A stretch of 64,000 nt of DNA from Aliiroseovarius halocynthiae (GTDB lineage: Bacteria > Pseudomonadota > Alphaproteobacteria > Rhodobacterales > Rhodobacteraceae): assembly GCF_007004645.1 (NCBI RefSeq), contig NZ_ML660020.1:248001-312000 (forward strand), read 5' to 3'. Below, piece after piece: positions 28,421-37,575 of this stretch. The position numbers were made by a program, and so were the translations under genes. The notes beneath the pieces are model-generated. The model was given only the letters and a program-made list of their open reading frames with translations, did no database searches and was not told where the DNA came from. Every line of letters begins with the position of its first letter. Positions within the stretch are counted from its first letter, which is position 1.

Positions 28421-28510
28421 CGGATAGATCCTTGAAAGGCGGCGCGATACACGCGCCCGGAACATGGGTTCGGGTAAACGCCAACAAGACTGCGGCGTCT
28501 TTGATTTGCC

Positions 28511-28912
28511 TCAAGCTTTTACCGATGACGTGGTTTCAATGCCTTTAAGGATCGGGCAATCGGGGCGGTCATCGCCTGCACAGGCCTGTACAAGATGTGA
28601 CAGCGTATCGCGCATGGCAATCAGATCAGCGATTTTCGCCTCGATTTCGTTCAGATGAGTGCGTGCGATGCGTTTTACATCAGCACTGGCGCGGGATTGA
28701 TCTTCGTACAAAGCCAGAAGCGTGCGGCAATCTTTGACCGCAAAGCCCAACGCACGGGCGCGTGCCAGAAAGGTCAGTTTGTGCAACTCGGTCTCGCCGA
28801 AAACGCGATAGCCGTTGGTGTCACGTGGCGGCGTGACCAGCCCGATCTCTTCGTAATAGCGAATGGTTTTTGCAGGCAGGCCAGTGTGTTTGGCGGCGTC
28901 CGAGATGTTCAT
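28511..28912 (-). CDS. cueR: Copper-responsive MerR-family regulator CueR
   Basis: A 133-residue activator that senses cytoplasmic Cu(I). The N-terminal MerR winged helix has AKHTGLPAKTIRYYEEIGLV, followed by a dimerisation helix. The two metal-binding cysteines are in CAGDDRPDC near residues 112-120, the spacing of CueR rather than of mercury or zinc MerR proteins. It follows copA with an ATGA overlap (28909-28912), so it is autoregulated with its target. Its binding site is seen upstream of copA at 31396-31426. Confidence 0.93.
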   Translation of the reverse strand: MNISDAAKHTGLPAKTIRYYEEIGLVTPPRDTNGYRVFGETELHKLTFLARARALGFAVKDCRTLLALYEDQSRASADVKRIARTHLNEIEAKIADLIAMRDTLSHLVQACAGDDRPDCPILKGIETTSSVKA

Positions 28913-31371
28913 GTGGCCTCCTTCAGTGTGGGCTTGATAAACCGCAGACGCAGGGCATTGGTCAGCACCAGGACCGAAGACGCAGCCATGGCCCCTGCCC
29001 CCAGCATTGGTGATAATAGCACACCCCAGATGGGATAAAGCACACCGGCAGCGACGGGCACCAAGGCGACGTTATAGCCAAACGCCCAGAACAGGTTCTG
29101 GCGGATATTGGTCATTGTGCGGCGGCTGACCTGAAGTGCGTTGACCACGCCAGACAATGCGCCCGAGGACAGAACCACATCCGCCGCCTCGATGGCCACA
29201 TCCGTACCGGTGCCGATGGCAATCCCCACATCCGCTTGAGCCAAAGCGGGGGCGTCGTTGATGCCGTCGCCGACGAAGGCAACTTTCAGACCTTGGCCCT
29301 GCATCTGGGCGATCGTGTCCAGCTTTTCACCGGGGATGACGCCCGCCACAACGCGGTCCAAATGCAGCTGGCCTGCGATCGCTGCTGCGGTGGTCGGATC
29401 GTCGCCTGTGATCATAGCCAGCTCTTTTCCCGCGTCACGCAATGCGTCAAGCGCTTCAAGCGTATCGGGTTTTACCGGATCCGCGACACCAATCAGAGCG
29501 GCAAGCTGCCCATCATGGGCTGCGAAAAATACGGTCTGACCGTCCGCGCGCATGGGATCGGCCCGGTCGACAAGATCCGTCAACGCCACCCCCTCGCGTG
29601 CCATATATTGTTGTGATCCAATCAACAGACGCGTGCCTTCGGCGTCGGCGGACAGGCCAAAGCCCGTTTCGGTTTGGACATTGCTGACCTTTGCTGGGAT
29701 CAGCCCACGGCCCGTTGCACCAGACAAGATGGCTTGCGCAAGCGGGTGCTCGCTTTGTGCTTCAGCGCCAGCGATCAACGATAAAAGCGTGTCTGCAGCC
29801 TGCCGCTCCGTCACCTCAAACGCCACCAGCTTGGGCCGCCCTTCGGTCAACGTGCCAGTCTTGTCGAACGCCACCACGTCCACCGATTGCAGCGCCTGAA
29901 GCGCATCCCCGCGCCGGAAAAGCACACCCAGCTGAGCGGCCCGTCCAGTCCCCACCATAATCGAGGTCGGCGTGGCCAGACCCATCGCACAGGGGCAGGC
30001 AATGATCAGGACAGAGACGCCCGCGACCAGCGCAAGACCCAATGCCGGATCGGGGCCAACCAGCAGCCACACAGCGACAGTCAGTGCAGCCACAGCCATC
30101 ACAACCGGTACGAATACAGCCGTTATCTTGTCTACCAGCGCCTGAATAGGCAGGCGCGCTCCCTGCGCGTCTTCGACCATCCGCACGATCTGGGCCAGCA
30201 TCGTGTCCGGGCCAACCGCGGTCACCCGTGCCTTCAGGGCGCCTGTGCCGTTCACCGTGCCACCCGTGATCGGACTGCCCTTGGCTTTCGCGACTGGGAT
30301 CGGTTCGCCGGTGATCATGCTTTCATCGACAAGGCTTTCACCCTCGATAACCTCGGCATCCAAGGGCACGCGTTCTCCCGGGCGGATCACGATGACCTCG
30401 CCCGTAATGACCTGCGCAACGGGGCGGTTCATTTGCTGGCCGTCGACATCGACGATGGCCTCATCCGGCGCAAGCTCGACCAGCGCGCGGATGGCTTCGC
30501 CGGTGCGTCCTTTGGCACGGGCCTCCATCCAGCGTCCCAGAAGGATAAGGCTGACAATGACTGCGGCGGCTTCGAAATACACGTTCACGGTGCCCGGGGG
30601 CAGAATGCCCGGGGTAAGGACCGACACAACCGAATAGAGATAAGCGGCGGAAGCCCCCAACGCGACCAGCGCGTTCATCTCGGGTGCGCCACGAAGAAGG
30701 GCCGGAATGCCCTTGGCAAAGAACAGGCGACCCGGGCCGAACAAGACAATCGTCGTCAGGATCAATTGAAGCCAATGCGACACCCCCTGCCCAATATTGT
30801 GCATGACCCAATGGTGGAATGGCGGAAAGAGGTGCCCGCCCATCTCGACCACGAAGACTGGCAAGGTCAGGGCTGCGGCCAGCAACGCTTTGCGCTTCAA
30901 CGCGCGTGCCTCGTCCGCTTTATCGCGCGGCCCGGCAGAACTGCCGTCAGTGCGCGGCGCGGCCGGAAACCCTGCCTTGGAGATCTTGGCAGACAGCAGA
31001 TCAGGCGTGACCGATCCGGTCAGGAAGGTCACAAACGCTCGTTCCGAGGCAAGATTGACCCGCGCGTCCAAAACGCCCGGCGTGGCTTTCAGCATCCGCT
31101 CGACCCGACCCACGCAGGCAGCGCATGACATGGACCGCACATCCAAAACCACCGTGTCCCGCCGTGCGGGATAGCCGGCGCGATCAAGGGCGTTTGAAAG
31201 AACTTCGGTTGTCGCGGGCGCAGCAAAGGAAACCCGCGCAGTTTCCGTGGCAAGATTGACAGGCGCGGCATCGACCCCGTCGACGGCTGCCAAGGCACGT
31301 TCAGCCCGCCCGACACAGGATGCACAGGACAGGTTTTCCAACTCAAGCGACAGGGATTTCAGGGCGGCCAT
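28909..31371 (-). CDS. copA: Copper-exporting P1B-type ATPase CopA
   Basis: An 820-residue inner membrane pump that exports Cu(I) from the cytoplasm. Two N-terminal heavy-metal domains carry LSCASCVGR (near residue 16) and MSCAACVGR (near 82). The transmembrane metal site is CPCAMGLATP, the phosphorylation site DKTGTLTEG, and the hinge GDGINDAPAL. The HP locus is SEHPLAQAI. GGAG lies eight bases before ATG at 31371. It is first in a copA-cueR operon and divergent from a small copper chaperone. This is the detoxification-type pump, distinct from CcoI at 56754. Confidence 0.96.
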   Translation of the reverse strand: MAALKSLSLELENLSCASCVGRAERALAAVDGVDAAPVNLATETARVSFAAPATTEVLSNALDRAGYPARRDTVVLDVRSMSCAACVGRVERMLKATPGVLDARVNLASERAFVTFLTGSVTPDLLSAKISKAGFPAAPRTDGSSAGPRDKADEARALKRKALLAAALTLPVFVVEMGGHLFPPFHHWVMHNIGQGVSHWLQLILTTIVLFGPGRLFFAKGIPALLRGAPEMNALVALGASAAYLYSVVSVLTPGILPPGTVNVYFEAAAVIVSLILLGRWMEARAKGRTGEAIRALVELAPDEAIVDVDGQQMNRPVAQVITGEVIVIRPGERVPLDAEVIEGESLVDESMITGEPIPVAKAKGSPITGGTVNGTGALKARVTAVGPDTMLAQIVRMVEDAQGARLPIQALVDKITAVFVPVVMAVAALTVAVWLLVGPDPALGLALVAGVSVLIIACPCAMGLATPTSIMVGTGRAAQLGVLFRRGDALQALQSVDVVAFDKTGTLTEGRPKLVAFEVTERQAADTLLSLIAGAEAQSEHPLAQAILSGATGRGLIPAKVSNVQTETGFGLSADAEGTRLLIGSQQYMAREGVALTDLVDRADPMRADGQTVFFAAHDGQLAALIGVADPVKPDTLEALDALRDAGKELAMITGDDPTTAAAIAGQLHLDRVVAGVIPGEKLDTIAQMQGQGLKVAFVGDGINDAPALAQADVGIAIGTGTDVAIEAADVVLSSGALSGVVNALQVSRRTMTNIRQNLFWAFGYNVALVPVAAGVLYPIWGVLLSPMLGAGAMAASSVLVLTNALRLRFIKPTLKEAT

Positions 31372-31395
31372 GGGATTCTCCGAAGGTTCGCCTGA

Positions 31396-31426
31396 CAGAT
31401 AAGGGTTCTAGTTACTGGAAGGTCAA
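31396..31426 (-). promoter_or_regulatory. CueR-controlled copA promoter
   Basis: On the minus strand, TTGACC (31421-31426) is the -35 and TATCTG (31396-31401) the -10, with a 19-bp spacer that is the hallmark of MerR-family promoters. The spacer contains the dyad TTCCAGTAACTAGAA (31406-31420), close to the CueR consensus. It ends 25 bases before the copA ATG. Confidence 0.85.
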
Positions 31427-31505
31427 GAGGTCACATCATCTTTGTCGCATTGACCCATCCGTGATCCGCGCTATGCAAGGAAAATCAAAACCTAAAGGAC
31501 CGTCC

Positions 31506-31697
31506 ATGACCACTTTCCACATCCCCGATATGAGCTGCGGCCACTGCAAAGCCGCGATCACCGATGCACTGGAACGGTTGGGCGAGGTCACGTTTAGCTT
31601 CGACATGGATGCCCGCGAGGTGCAGCTGGACGGGCTGGAGCCCGCCGCCGTGATCGATGCTTTGGACGAAATCGGGTTCCCGACGTCGGTCAGGTAA
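31506..31697 (+). CDS. Small heavy-metal-associated (CopZ-like) copper chaperone
   Basis: A 63-residue single HMA domain with the copper-binding MSCGHCKAAI motif near residue 9, a beta-alpha-beta-beta-alpha-beta pattern, and a LEPAAVIDALDEIGF second helix. Start ATG at 31506 begins MTTFHIPDMSCG; the longer open frame is not conserved. Its role would be to carry Cu(I) to CopA. It is transcribed divergently from copA and could share the CueR site, though the dyad is oriented for copA. Confidence 0.85.
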   Translation: MTTFHIPDMSCGHCKAAITDALERLGEVTFSFDMDAREVQLDGLEPAAVIDALDEIGFPTSVR

Positions 31698-31707
31698 GGA
31701 AAGTAAA

Positions 31708-31731
31708 GGCGGCGCAGTCACCCGCGCCGCC
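31708..31731. terminator. Bidirectional hairpin between the chaperone gene and opp operon
   Basis: GGCGGCGC (31708-31715), loop AGTCACCC and GCGCCGCC form a perfect eight-pair stem between the two convergent stops. A thymine run is weak on both sides, so termination strength is uncertain. Confidence 0.6.
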
Positions 31732-31739
31732 CGACAATC

Positions 31740-33554
31740 TTACGCCTGAGGGGTCAGGCGATGGATGTCCTCGATCGAGTCGTGCTCCTGAACGACATGA
31801 CCGGGGGCCACTTGTGTCATACCCGGCATCTCGACCGAGCCCTCTTCAGGCTTGCGGCTGGGCAGGAAACGCCACATCGCGCCTGGGTCCATCGGCGAAG
31901 GCAATTCGCCCGGCAGACGGATACGCTGGCGCGAGGCCTCGACCTTGGGGTCAGGCACCGGCACCGCCGAAATCAGCGACATCGTGTACGGGTGCTTAGG
32001 ATCATCAAAGATCTGATCGCGCGAGGCCATTTCGACCACCCGCCCCAGATACAGCACCATGATGCGGTTCGAGATCGAGCGCACCACCGACAGGTCATGG
32101 CTGATGAACAGCATGGACATGCCGAATTCAGCCTGAAGATCCTTCAACAGCGTCAGGATCTGCGCCTGAATGGATACATCCAACGCGGATACAGCCTCGT
32201 CACAGATGATCAGGCGCGGCTTGTTGATCATGGCGCGCGCAATACCGACACGCTGGTTCTGACCACCGGACAGTTCGTGCGGGTAGCGGTTGATCATGTT
32301 GGCCGAAAGACCCACACGCTCCATCATATCCGCAACAACCTCAAGCCGCTGGGTTCGTGTCAGGCCGGGCTGAAACTCTTTCAGCGGCTCTTCAATCGAG
32401 GCCGAAATGGTCATGCGCGGATCAAGGCTGGCCAACGGATCCTGAAACACGATCTGCAAATCCTTGCGATGCGGCTTCAGTGAACTTTTGGACAGCCCCA
32501 CCAGATCGCGCCCCAACCAAGCGACCGAGCCTTGCGTTGGATCGATCAACTGCAACACAGCGCGGGCCAGTGTGGATTTGCCACAACCGGATTCACCCAC
32601 GATACCCAGCGTTTCACCCTCGGCCAGATCGAAAGACACGCCACGCACGGCACGCAGCGGCAAGGTTCTGGGGATCAGGCCGCCGGGCTTTTTCACGTCG
32701 AACGTGACCTCGACATCCGTCACATCCAGAACGGTCCCCGCATCGGGCGAGATATCCGGGCGCACGTCGTCGCCGTCGATGCGCGGCATCGCCGACAGAA
32801 GCTCTTGCGTATAAGCCTCTTGCGGGTTCGAGAAGATCTGATCGGTTGTACCGCCTTCGACAAACTGACCGTGCCGCATGACCTGCACATCGTCACACAT
32901 ACGGGCCACGACGCCCATGTCATGGGTGATCAGTGCAATCGCGGTGTTCTCCTCGGTCTTCAGCGTATGCATCAGGTCCAGAATTTCCGCCTGCACGGTC
33001 ACGTCCAGCGCGGTCGTCGGCTCGTCTGCGATCAGCAGTTTGGGTTGGTTCAGCATAGCCATAGCGATCATGACACGCTGACGCATCCCACCCGACAGCT
33101 CGTGTGGGTACTGACCCAGACGGGCGCGGGCTTCGGGAATGTGGACACGGTTCATCCAGTCTAGACACAGCTTCTTGGCCTCTGCTCCACGAATGTTGGA
33201 ATGCAGGTTGAGCATTTCCTCCATCTGGATGCCGATTTTCATATGCGGCGTCAGGGCAGTCAGCGGATCCTGAAAGATCATGGACATGTCACGGCCACGG
33301 ATCTGGTTCAGCTCATTTTGCGAGCGGCCCAGAATCTCTTGCCCTTCAAGCATCACCGACCCCGAGGTGCGTGCGTTCGGGGCCAAAAGCCCCATCGCCG
33401 CCATGAAGGTCTGGCTTTTGCCAGAGCCGGATTCGCCCACAACCCCCAGACATTTGCCCGGCTCGATATCCAGCGATATAGACTTCACCGCCTCGACCGT
33501 GCCGTCCATGGATTGAAAGTTCACATTGAGATCACGAATTGAAAGCAGCGCCAT
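31740..33554 (-). CDS. Oligopeptide ABC transporter, fused OppD-OppF ATPase
   Basis: A 604-residue protein with two complete nucleotide-binding domains that are separate OppD and OppF proteins in E. coli. Start ATG at 33554 (MALLSIRDLNVNFQ) is two bases after the oppC stop. Domain 1 has Walker A GESGSGKS, LSGGMRQRV and LLIADEPTTALD. Domain 2 has GESGCGKS, LSGGQNQRV and LIICDEAVSALD. Each is followed by an OppD/F-type C-terminal extension. Last gene of oppABC-DF, and it ends at the hairpin at 31708. Confidence 0.94.
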   Translation of the reverse strand: MALLSIRDLNVNFQSMDGTVEAVKSISLDIEPGKCLGVVGESGSGKSQTFMAAMGLLAPNARTSGSVMLEGQEILGRSQNELNQIRGRDMSMIFQDPLTALTPHMKIGIQMEEMLNLHSNIRGAEAKKLCLDWMNRVHIPEARARLGQYPHELSGGMRQRVMIAMAMLNQPKLLIADEPTTALDVTVQAEILDLMHTLKTEENTAIALITHDMGVVARMCDDVQVMRHGQFVEGGTTDQIFSNPQEAYTQELLSAMPRIDGDDVRPDISPDAGTVLDVTDVEVTFDVKKPGGLIPRTLPLRAVRGVSFDLAEGETLGIVGESGCGKSTLARAVLQLIDPTQGSVAWLGRDLVGLSKSSLKPHRKDLQIVFQDPLASLDPRMTISASIEEPLKEFQPGLTRTQRLEVVADMMERVGLSANMINRYPHELSGGQNQRVGIARAMINKPRLIICDEAVSALDVSIQAQILTLLKDLQAEFGMSMLFISHDLSVVRSISNRIMVLYLGRVVEMASRDQIFDDPKHPYTMSLISAVPVPDPKVEASRQRIRLPGELPSPMDPGAMWRFLPSRKPEEGSVEMPGMTQVAPGHVVQEHDSIEDIHRLTPQA

Positions 33555-33555
33555 G

Positions 33556-34497
33556 TCAGCGGTCCTTTGGGTCAAGGGCGTCGCGCAGACCATCCCCGAT
33601 GAAGAAGAAACAGAAGATGGTGACGACGAAGAAAAACAGCGGGAAGGCCAATTGCCACAGCATCCCATAGTTCATGGTCTTCGTGCCTTCGGACAGAAGC
33701 GCGCCCCAGCTTGTGAAGGGTTCTTGCACACCAAGGCCCAGGAACGAAATGAAGCTTTCCGTCAGGATCATCTGCGGCACCAGAAGCGTCGCGTAAACCA
33801 CCACAACGCCCAGCAAGTTCGGAACGATGTGGCGCAGAATGATGCGCCATGTAGGAACGCCGGTTGCGACTGCGGCTTCCACGAACTCGCGGTTTTTCAG
33901 GGACAGGGTCTGGCCACGTACGATGCGGCTCATATCCAACCATGCGGTCAGGCCGATGCCGACAAAGATCATGGTGATCGAACGGCCCGCAACGACAAGC
34001 AGCAGGATCAGCACGAACATATACGGGATCGACATGAAGATATCGACCAGACGCATCATGATGCTATCCACGCGACCACCAAGATAGCCCGCAGTTGCAC
34101 CATAGATCGTTCCGACGACCACCGCGACAAGCGCGCCAATGACGCCCACCGCCAGCGAGATCCGCGACCCTTGAACGACGCGGTTATACAGGTCACGGCC
34201 ATTTTCGTCGAAGCCAAAGAAATGGCCATTCGACAGCGACGGCTGGCCAGCATTGGCAACGTTGCCAAGGATATCCCAGTCGATCGTCTCGATGTCATAT
34301 TCGCTGATACTCTGCCCGAAAATCGAGAACAGCACGATCAGTGTCAACAAGACGACCGAAACCATAGCCGCTTTGTTTCCGATAAAACGACGACGCGCAT
34401 CGGCCCAAAGCGAACGCCCTTGGACGTTCTCGACCATGCGTTCGGCAGCATCGGCGGTTTTGGGCTGCTGGAAGGGTTGAGCAAGTTTATCTGTCAT
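33556..34497 (-). CDS. oppC: Oligopeptide ABC transporter permease OppC
   Basis: A 313-residue permease with six predicted membrane helices and a long N-terminal cytoplasmic segment as in OppC. Start ATG at 34497 gives MTDKLAQPFQQP. The EAA coupling loop is seen as FVEAAVATGVPTWRIILRH near residue 206. It lies eleven bases after oppB and pairs with it in the membrane. Confidence 0.94.
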   Translation of the reverse strand: MTDKLAQPFQQPKTADAAERMVENVQGRSLWADARRRFIGNKAAMVSVVLLTLIVLFSIFGQSISEYDIETIDWDILGNVANAGQPSLSNGHFFGFDENGRDLYNRVVQGSRISLAVGVIGALVAVVVGTIYGATAGYLGGRVDSIMMRLVDIFMSIPYMFVLILLLVVAGRSITMIFVGIGLTAWLDMSRIVRGQTLSLKNREFVEAAVATGVPTWRIILRHIVPNLLGVVVVYATLLVPQMILTESFISFLGLGVQEPFTSWGALLSEGTKTMNYGMLWQLAFPLFFFVVTIFCFFFIGDGLRDALDPKDR

Positions 34498-34508
34498 GAT
34501 CTTGCCCC

Positions 34509-35432
34509 TCACAGACGGATCTTGGGGTCGATCCACGCATAGAGGATATCAACCACCATATTGAACAGGATCGTCATGGATCCCAGAAGGATTGTCAGGC
34601 CCATCATCACCGCATAGTCGCGGTTGAAGGCAGCATTCACATAGAAATAGCCAATGCCTCCGGTGCCAAAGATCGCATCAATGATGAACGATCCAGTGAC
34701 CATTCCGACAAAGGCCGGGCCCAGATAGGATACGACGGGCAGAAGCGAAGGCTTCAGCGCGTGACGCCAGATGATCGTGCGTTCGGGCAGGCCTTTGGCA
34801 CGTGCGGTCCGAATGAAGTTCGAGCGCAAGACTTCCAGCATGGACGAACGCATCAGACGCGCGATCGAGGCCATATAGCTGGTCGAAAGCGCGATAACTG
34901 GCATAATGATGTGCTGCCATTGACCGCCGTTCCAGCCGCCACCGGGCAGCCAGCCCAGCCACAGCGTGAAGACAAGGATCAGGATCGGCGCCATGACAAA
35001 GTTCGGCAGCACCTGCGCGCCGATAGTCACACCGACCGCGAAGTAATCCAGCCAACTATTCTGGCGGATCGCCGCCGAGATACCCAGCGCGCCGCCAACG
35101 ATGATCGCCACAAGGAACGAAATCACGCCATAGGTCAGCGTCACCGGGAAACCCTGTGCGATGATGTCATTCACAGACCGGTCTTTGTATTTATAACTCG
35201 GACCAAAATCGAACTGGGTCAAGATACCCACGACATAGTCCCATAGCTGCTTGTATACGGGCTGATCCAGCCCATACTTCGCCTCGATATTGGCGAGGAC
35301 CTGCGCTGGCAGGGGACGCTCTGAGGTGAACGGCCCGCCCGGTGCGGTCTGCATCAGCCAGAATGAAGCGATCAGAAGAATGATAAGTGTCGGGATCGCG
35401 ACGGCGATCCTGCGTATGATGAAGTTGAGCAT
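34509..35432 (-). CDS. oppB: Oligopeptide ABC transporter permease OppB
   Basis: A 307-residue permease with six helices. ATG at 35432 begins MLNFIIRRIAVAIPTLI, the standard OppB N-terminus; the frame continues upstream only by chance. The EAA loop is near residues 200-220 (FIRTARAKGLPERTIIWRH). The substrate-path motif SFWLMQTAPGGPF is present. It is separated from oppA by 180 bases holding a strong hairpin. Confidence 0.94.
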   Translation of the reverse strand: MLNFIIRRIAVAIPTLIILLIASFWLMQTAPGGPFTSERPLPAQVLANIEAKYGLDQPVYKQLWDYVVGILTQFDFGPSYKYKDRSVNDIIAQGFPVTLTYGVISFLVAIIVGGALGISAAIRQNSWLDYFAVGVTIGAQVLPNFVMAPILILVFTLWLGWLPGGGWNGGQWQHIIMPVIALSTSYMASIARLMRSSMLEVLRSNFIRTARAKGLPERTIIWRHALKPSLLPVVSYLGPAFVGMVTGSFIIDAIFGTGGIGYFYVNAAFNRDYAVMMGLTILLGSMTILFNMVVDILYAWIDPKIRL

Positions 35433-35563
35433 CTTTACCCCTGAGATGTGCGAACGCAAAATCCAGTGTAGTGTCTGTGCGACTTCCGGATGGCGACGGA
35501 TACGCGCCATGGGTGAAGTTGACAATATACGCTTTGGTTTGGATTTGATACGCAGATGCGGAT

Positions 35564-35592
35564 GGGGCACCGCAGCCGATGCGCGGTGCCCC
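35564..35592 (-). terminator. Intercistronic stem-loop between oppA and oppB
   Basis: GGGGCACCGC, a nine-base loop and GCGGTGCCCC form a perfect ten-pair stem starting 21 bases beyond the oppA stop. There is no thymine run on the minus strand. This fits a partial terminator or a 3'-protecting hairpin that keeps the binding protein more abundant than the permeases. Confidence 0.7.
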
Positions 35593-35612
35593 TATTTCGG
35601 AACGGATCCGGG

Positions 35613-37238
35613 TTACTTGGCGACCTTATACAGGTCTTTCGAGTACCAGTTCTGTTCAACATTGTTCACCGGCCAGCTGCCGACGATCTCGGGGCTCAGC
35701 ATATAGTCTTCCGAGTAGTGGTAGATCGGGATGATCGGCATATCGGCGGCGATGATTTCCTCAACCTTCGAATAGTTCGGCTGCGGATTGTCCATCGTCT
35801 TGGCGTCTGCCAGCAGGCTATCGACCATCTCGTTCGCGTACTTGGCGTCGTTATAACCCGATCCCGACTGAACCAGATCCAGGAAGGTGGACGCTTCGTT
35901 ATAGTCGCCACACCAGCCAGCGCGCGCGACCTCGTAGTTCTGCTCGCCGCGAGTGGTCAGATAGGTTTTCCATTCCTGATTCTCGAGAGTAACCTTCACA
36001 CCAAGGTTCTGCTTCCACATCTGGCTAACCGCCAAGGCGATTTTCTTGTGGGCTTCCGAAGTGTTGTACAGCAAAGTCAGGTCGATCGGGTTGTCCGCGC
36101 CATATCCAGCTTCGGCCATCAGTTCGACCGCTTTTGCGTTACGCTCATCTTGGCTCCAGCCAGCATAGTCAACAGCAGGCACTTCGAAGCCAGCGGTTGC
36201 GCCCGGAGTGAAAGTATAAGCCGGGATTTCGCCCGCCTGCAGAACTTTCTCGGTGATCACATCGCGGTCGATCGCATAAGAAAGCGCCTGACGCACACGT
36301 ACATCTTTCAGGAACTCAGGCGCGCTGTCCGACACGTTGATCGTATAGTAATACGAACACAAACGCGGGAAGATAACGGCTTCTTCTGGATGGCTCTGCT
36401 CCAGCGCCGGATATTGGCCAGCAGGGATCTCGGTCCGGTCCAGCTCGCCTGCCTGATAACGGGTCAAGGCGACGTTCTCGTCGTTGATCACCAAGGCAAC
36501 GGTTTTGTCGATGATGGTGTTCTCATTGTCCCAATACATCGGGTTACGTTCGCGCACCGAGCGCTCGTTTGCCACATGTTCTGTCAGCGTGTAAGCGCCG
36601 TTCACAACGATGTTCTCAGGTTTAATCCAGTCCGTGCCGTGCTCGTCAATGGCCCATTTAGGTGCCGGGAAGGTCGACGCGTGCGTGGTGGTTTTTGCGA
36701 AGTAAGGCAGCGAACTTGCCAGCGTCACTTCCAGAGTGTGGTCATCAATGGCTTTCACCCCCAGATCAGACAAAGGCGCTTCACCTGCCATCACTGGACC
36801 AGCATTTTTAAGGTTCATCACCTCAACATACCACTGATACTCAGAAGCCGTCGCCGGATCGGCCAGACGTTGCCAAGCATATACAAAGTCCTGTGCGGTC
36901 ACAGGCTTGCCGTCGGACCATTTAGCATTGTCACGCAGCGTGAACGTATAGACGGTTTTGTCGTCGTTGGTGGAATAGCCAGTGGCCACGCCCGGCACCA
37001 AGTTGCCGTCTTTGTCTTGGTTATAGAGACCTTCGAACAGGTCGCGGACGATCTCCGAACCTGAAACGTCTTCTACGATCTGCGGGTCGACCGAGGTGTG
37101 TTCGTCCAGAACCCGATAGGTGAAGGTCTGGTCTTCAGCCAGCTTTTCGCCTGTGGTCGGGTGCATCTTGTCTGCGAAGGCCGGGCCCGCTAACGCAATG
37201 GCCGAACCCAGCAGGGCAGCTTTGATCGAGATGTTCAT
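35613..37238 (-). CDS. oppA: Oligopeptide-binding periplasmic protein OppA
   Basis: A 541-residue SBP_bac_5 protein that closely follows E. coli OppA in its mid-region (YAWQRLADPATASEYQWY; LGVKAIDDHTLEVTL; NIVVNGAYTL; RNPMYWDNE). The signal peptide MNISIKAALLGSAIALAGPAFA ends with a type I site, so the protein is soluble in the periplasm. It delivers peptides to OppBC. First gene of the operon, divergent from deoC across 337 bases. Confidence 0.94.
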   Translation of the reverse strand: MNISIKAALLGSAIALAGPAFADKMHPTTGEKLAEDQTFTYRVLDEHTSVDPQIVEDVSGSEIVRDLFEGLYNQDKDGNLVPGVATGYSTNDDKTVYTFTLRDNAKWSDGKPVTAQDFVYAWQRLADPATASEYQWYVEVMNLKNAGPVMAGEAPLSDLGVKAIDDHTLEVTLASSLPYFAKTTTHASTFPAPKWAIDEHGTDWIKPENIVVNGAYTLTEHVANERSVRERNPMYWDNENTIIDKTVALVINDENVALTRYQAGELDRTEIPAGQYPALEQSHPEEAVIFPRLCSYYYTINVSDSAPEFLKDVRVRQALSYAIDRDVITEKVLQAGEIPAYTFTPGATAGFEVPAVDYAGWSQDERNAKAVELMAEAGYGADNPIDLTLLYNTSEAHKKIALAVSQMWKQNLGVKVTLENQEWKTYLTTRGEQNYEVARAGWCGDYNEASTFLDLVQSGSGYNDAKYANEMVDSLLADAKTMDNPQPNYSKVEEIIAADMPIIPIYHYSEDYMLSPEIVGSWPVNNVEQNWYSKDLYKVAK

Positions 37239-37575
37239 GAAAGTTCTCCCTAGTCAGTTTTACAGTAGGACAGGTAGATTCTGTTTGTTCAGGAACCACG
37301 AAAGACTCAGGTCCTGTTCTCCTGTCGATGGAGCATCCTAAGCGCAAGACTAAGTTGGAAACAACCGTTTACGGCGCGACAAGACATCCACCCATGTTCC
37401 CCGTTTTTTCGGCGTTATTACCACATCTTTTCGTCGTTATGACGGGCAACATCGTCAATTCAACGGTTGTTTGCGTCACCACCTCTGACGTAACGGTGAT
37501 TATTGCCATTCGGCGTTTCGCATGCGACCATTTGGTAAAACTATGAACACATCAAATGCCCAAGGGGTGAAATCC
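37239..37575. promoter_or_regulatory. Divergent oppA-deoC control region
   Basis: A 337-base stretch without a convincing gene and with lower GC than its surroundings. It contains an 11-bp inverted repeat, AAACAACCGTT at 37359-37369 and AACGGTTGTTT at 37462-37472, about 92 bases apart. These could be paired operator half-sites. I did not find clear -35/-10 pairs. Confidence 0.5.

Noticed and set aside
26732-28435. Several long plus-strand frames opposite the acyl-CoA synthetase
   Set aside because: Shadows of the 25739-28420 coding sequence.
29887-31128. 413-residue open frame on the plus strand
   Set aside because: Antisense to copA; rich in His, Gln and Arg as expected from a GC-rich shadow frame.
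35556-37064. 502-residue open frame on the plus strand
   Set aside because: Antisense to oppA, whose sequence clearly matches a known family.
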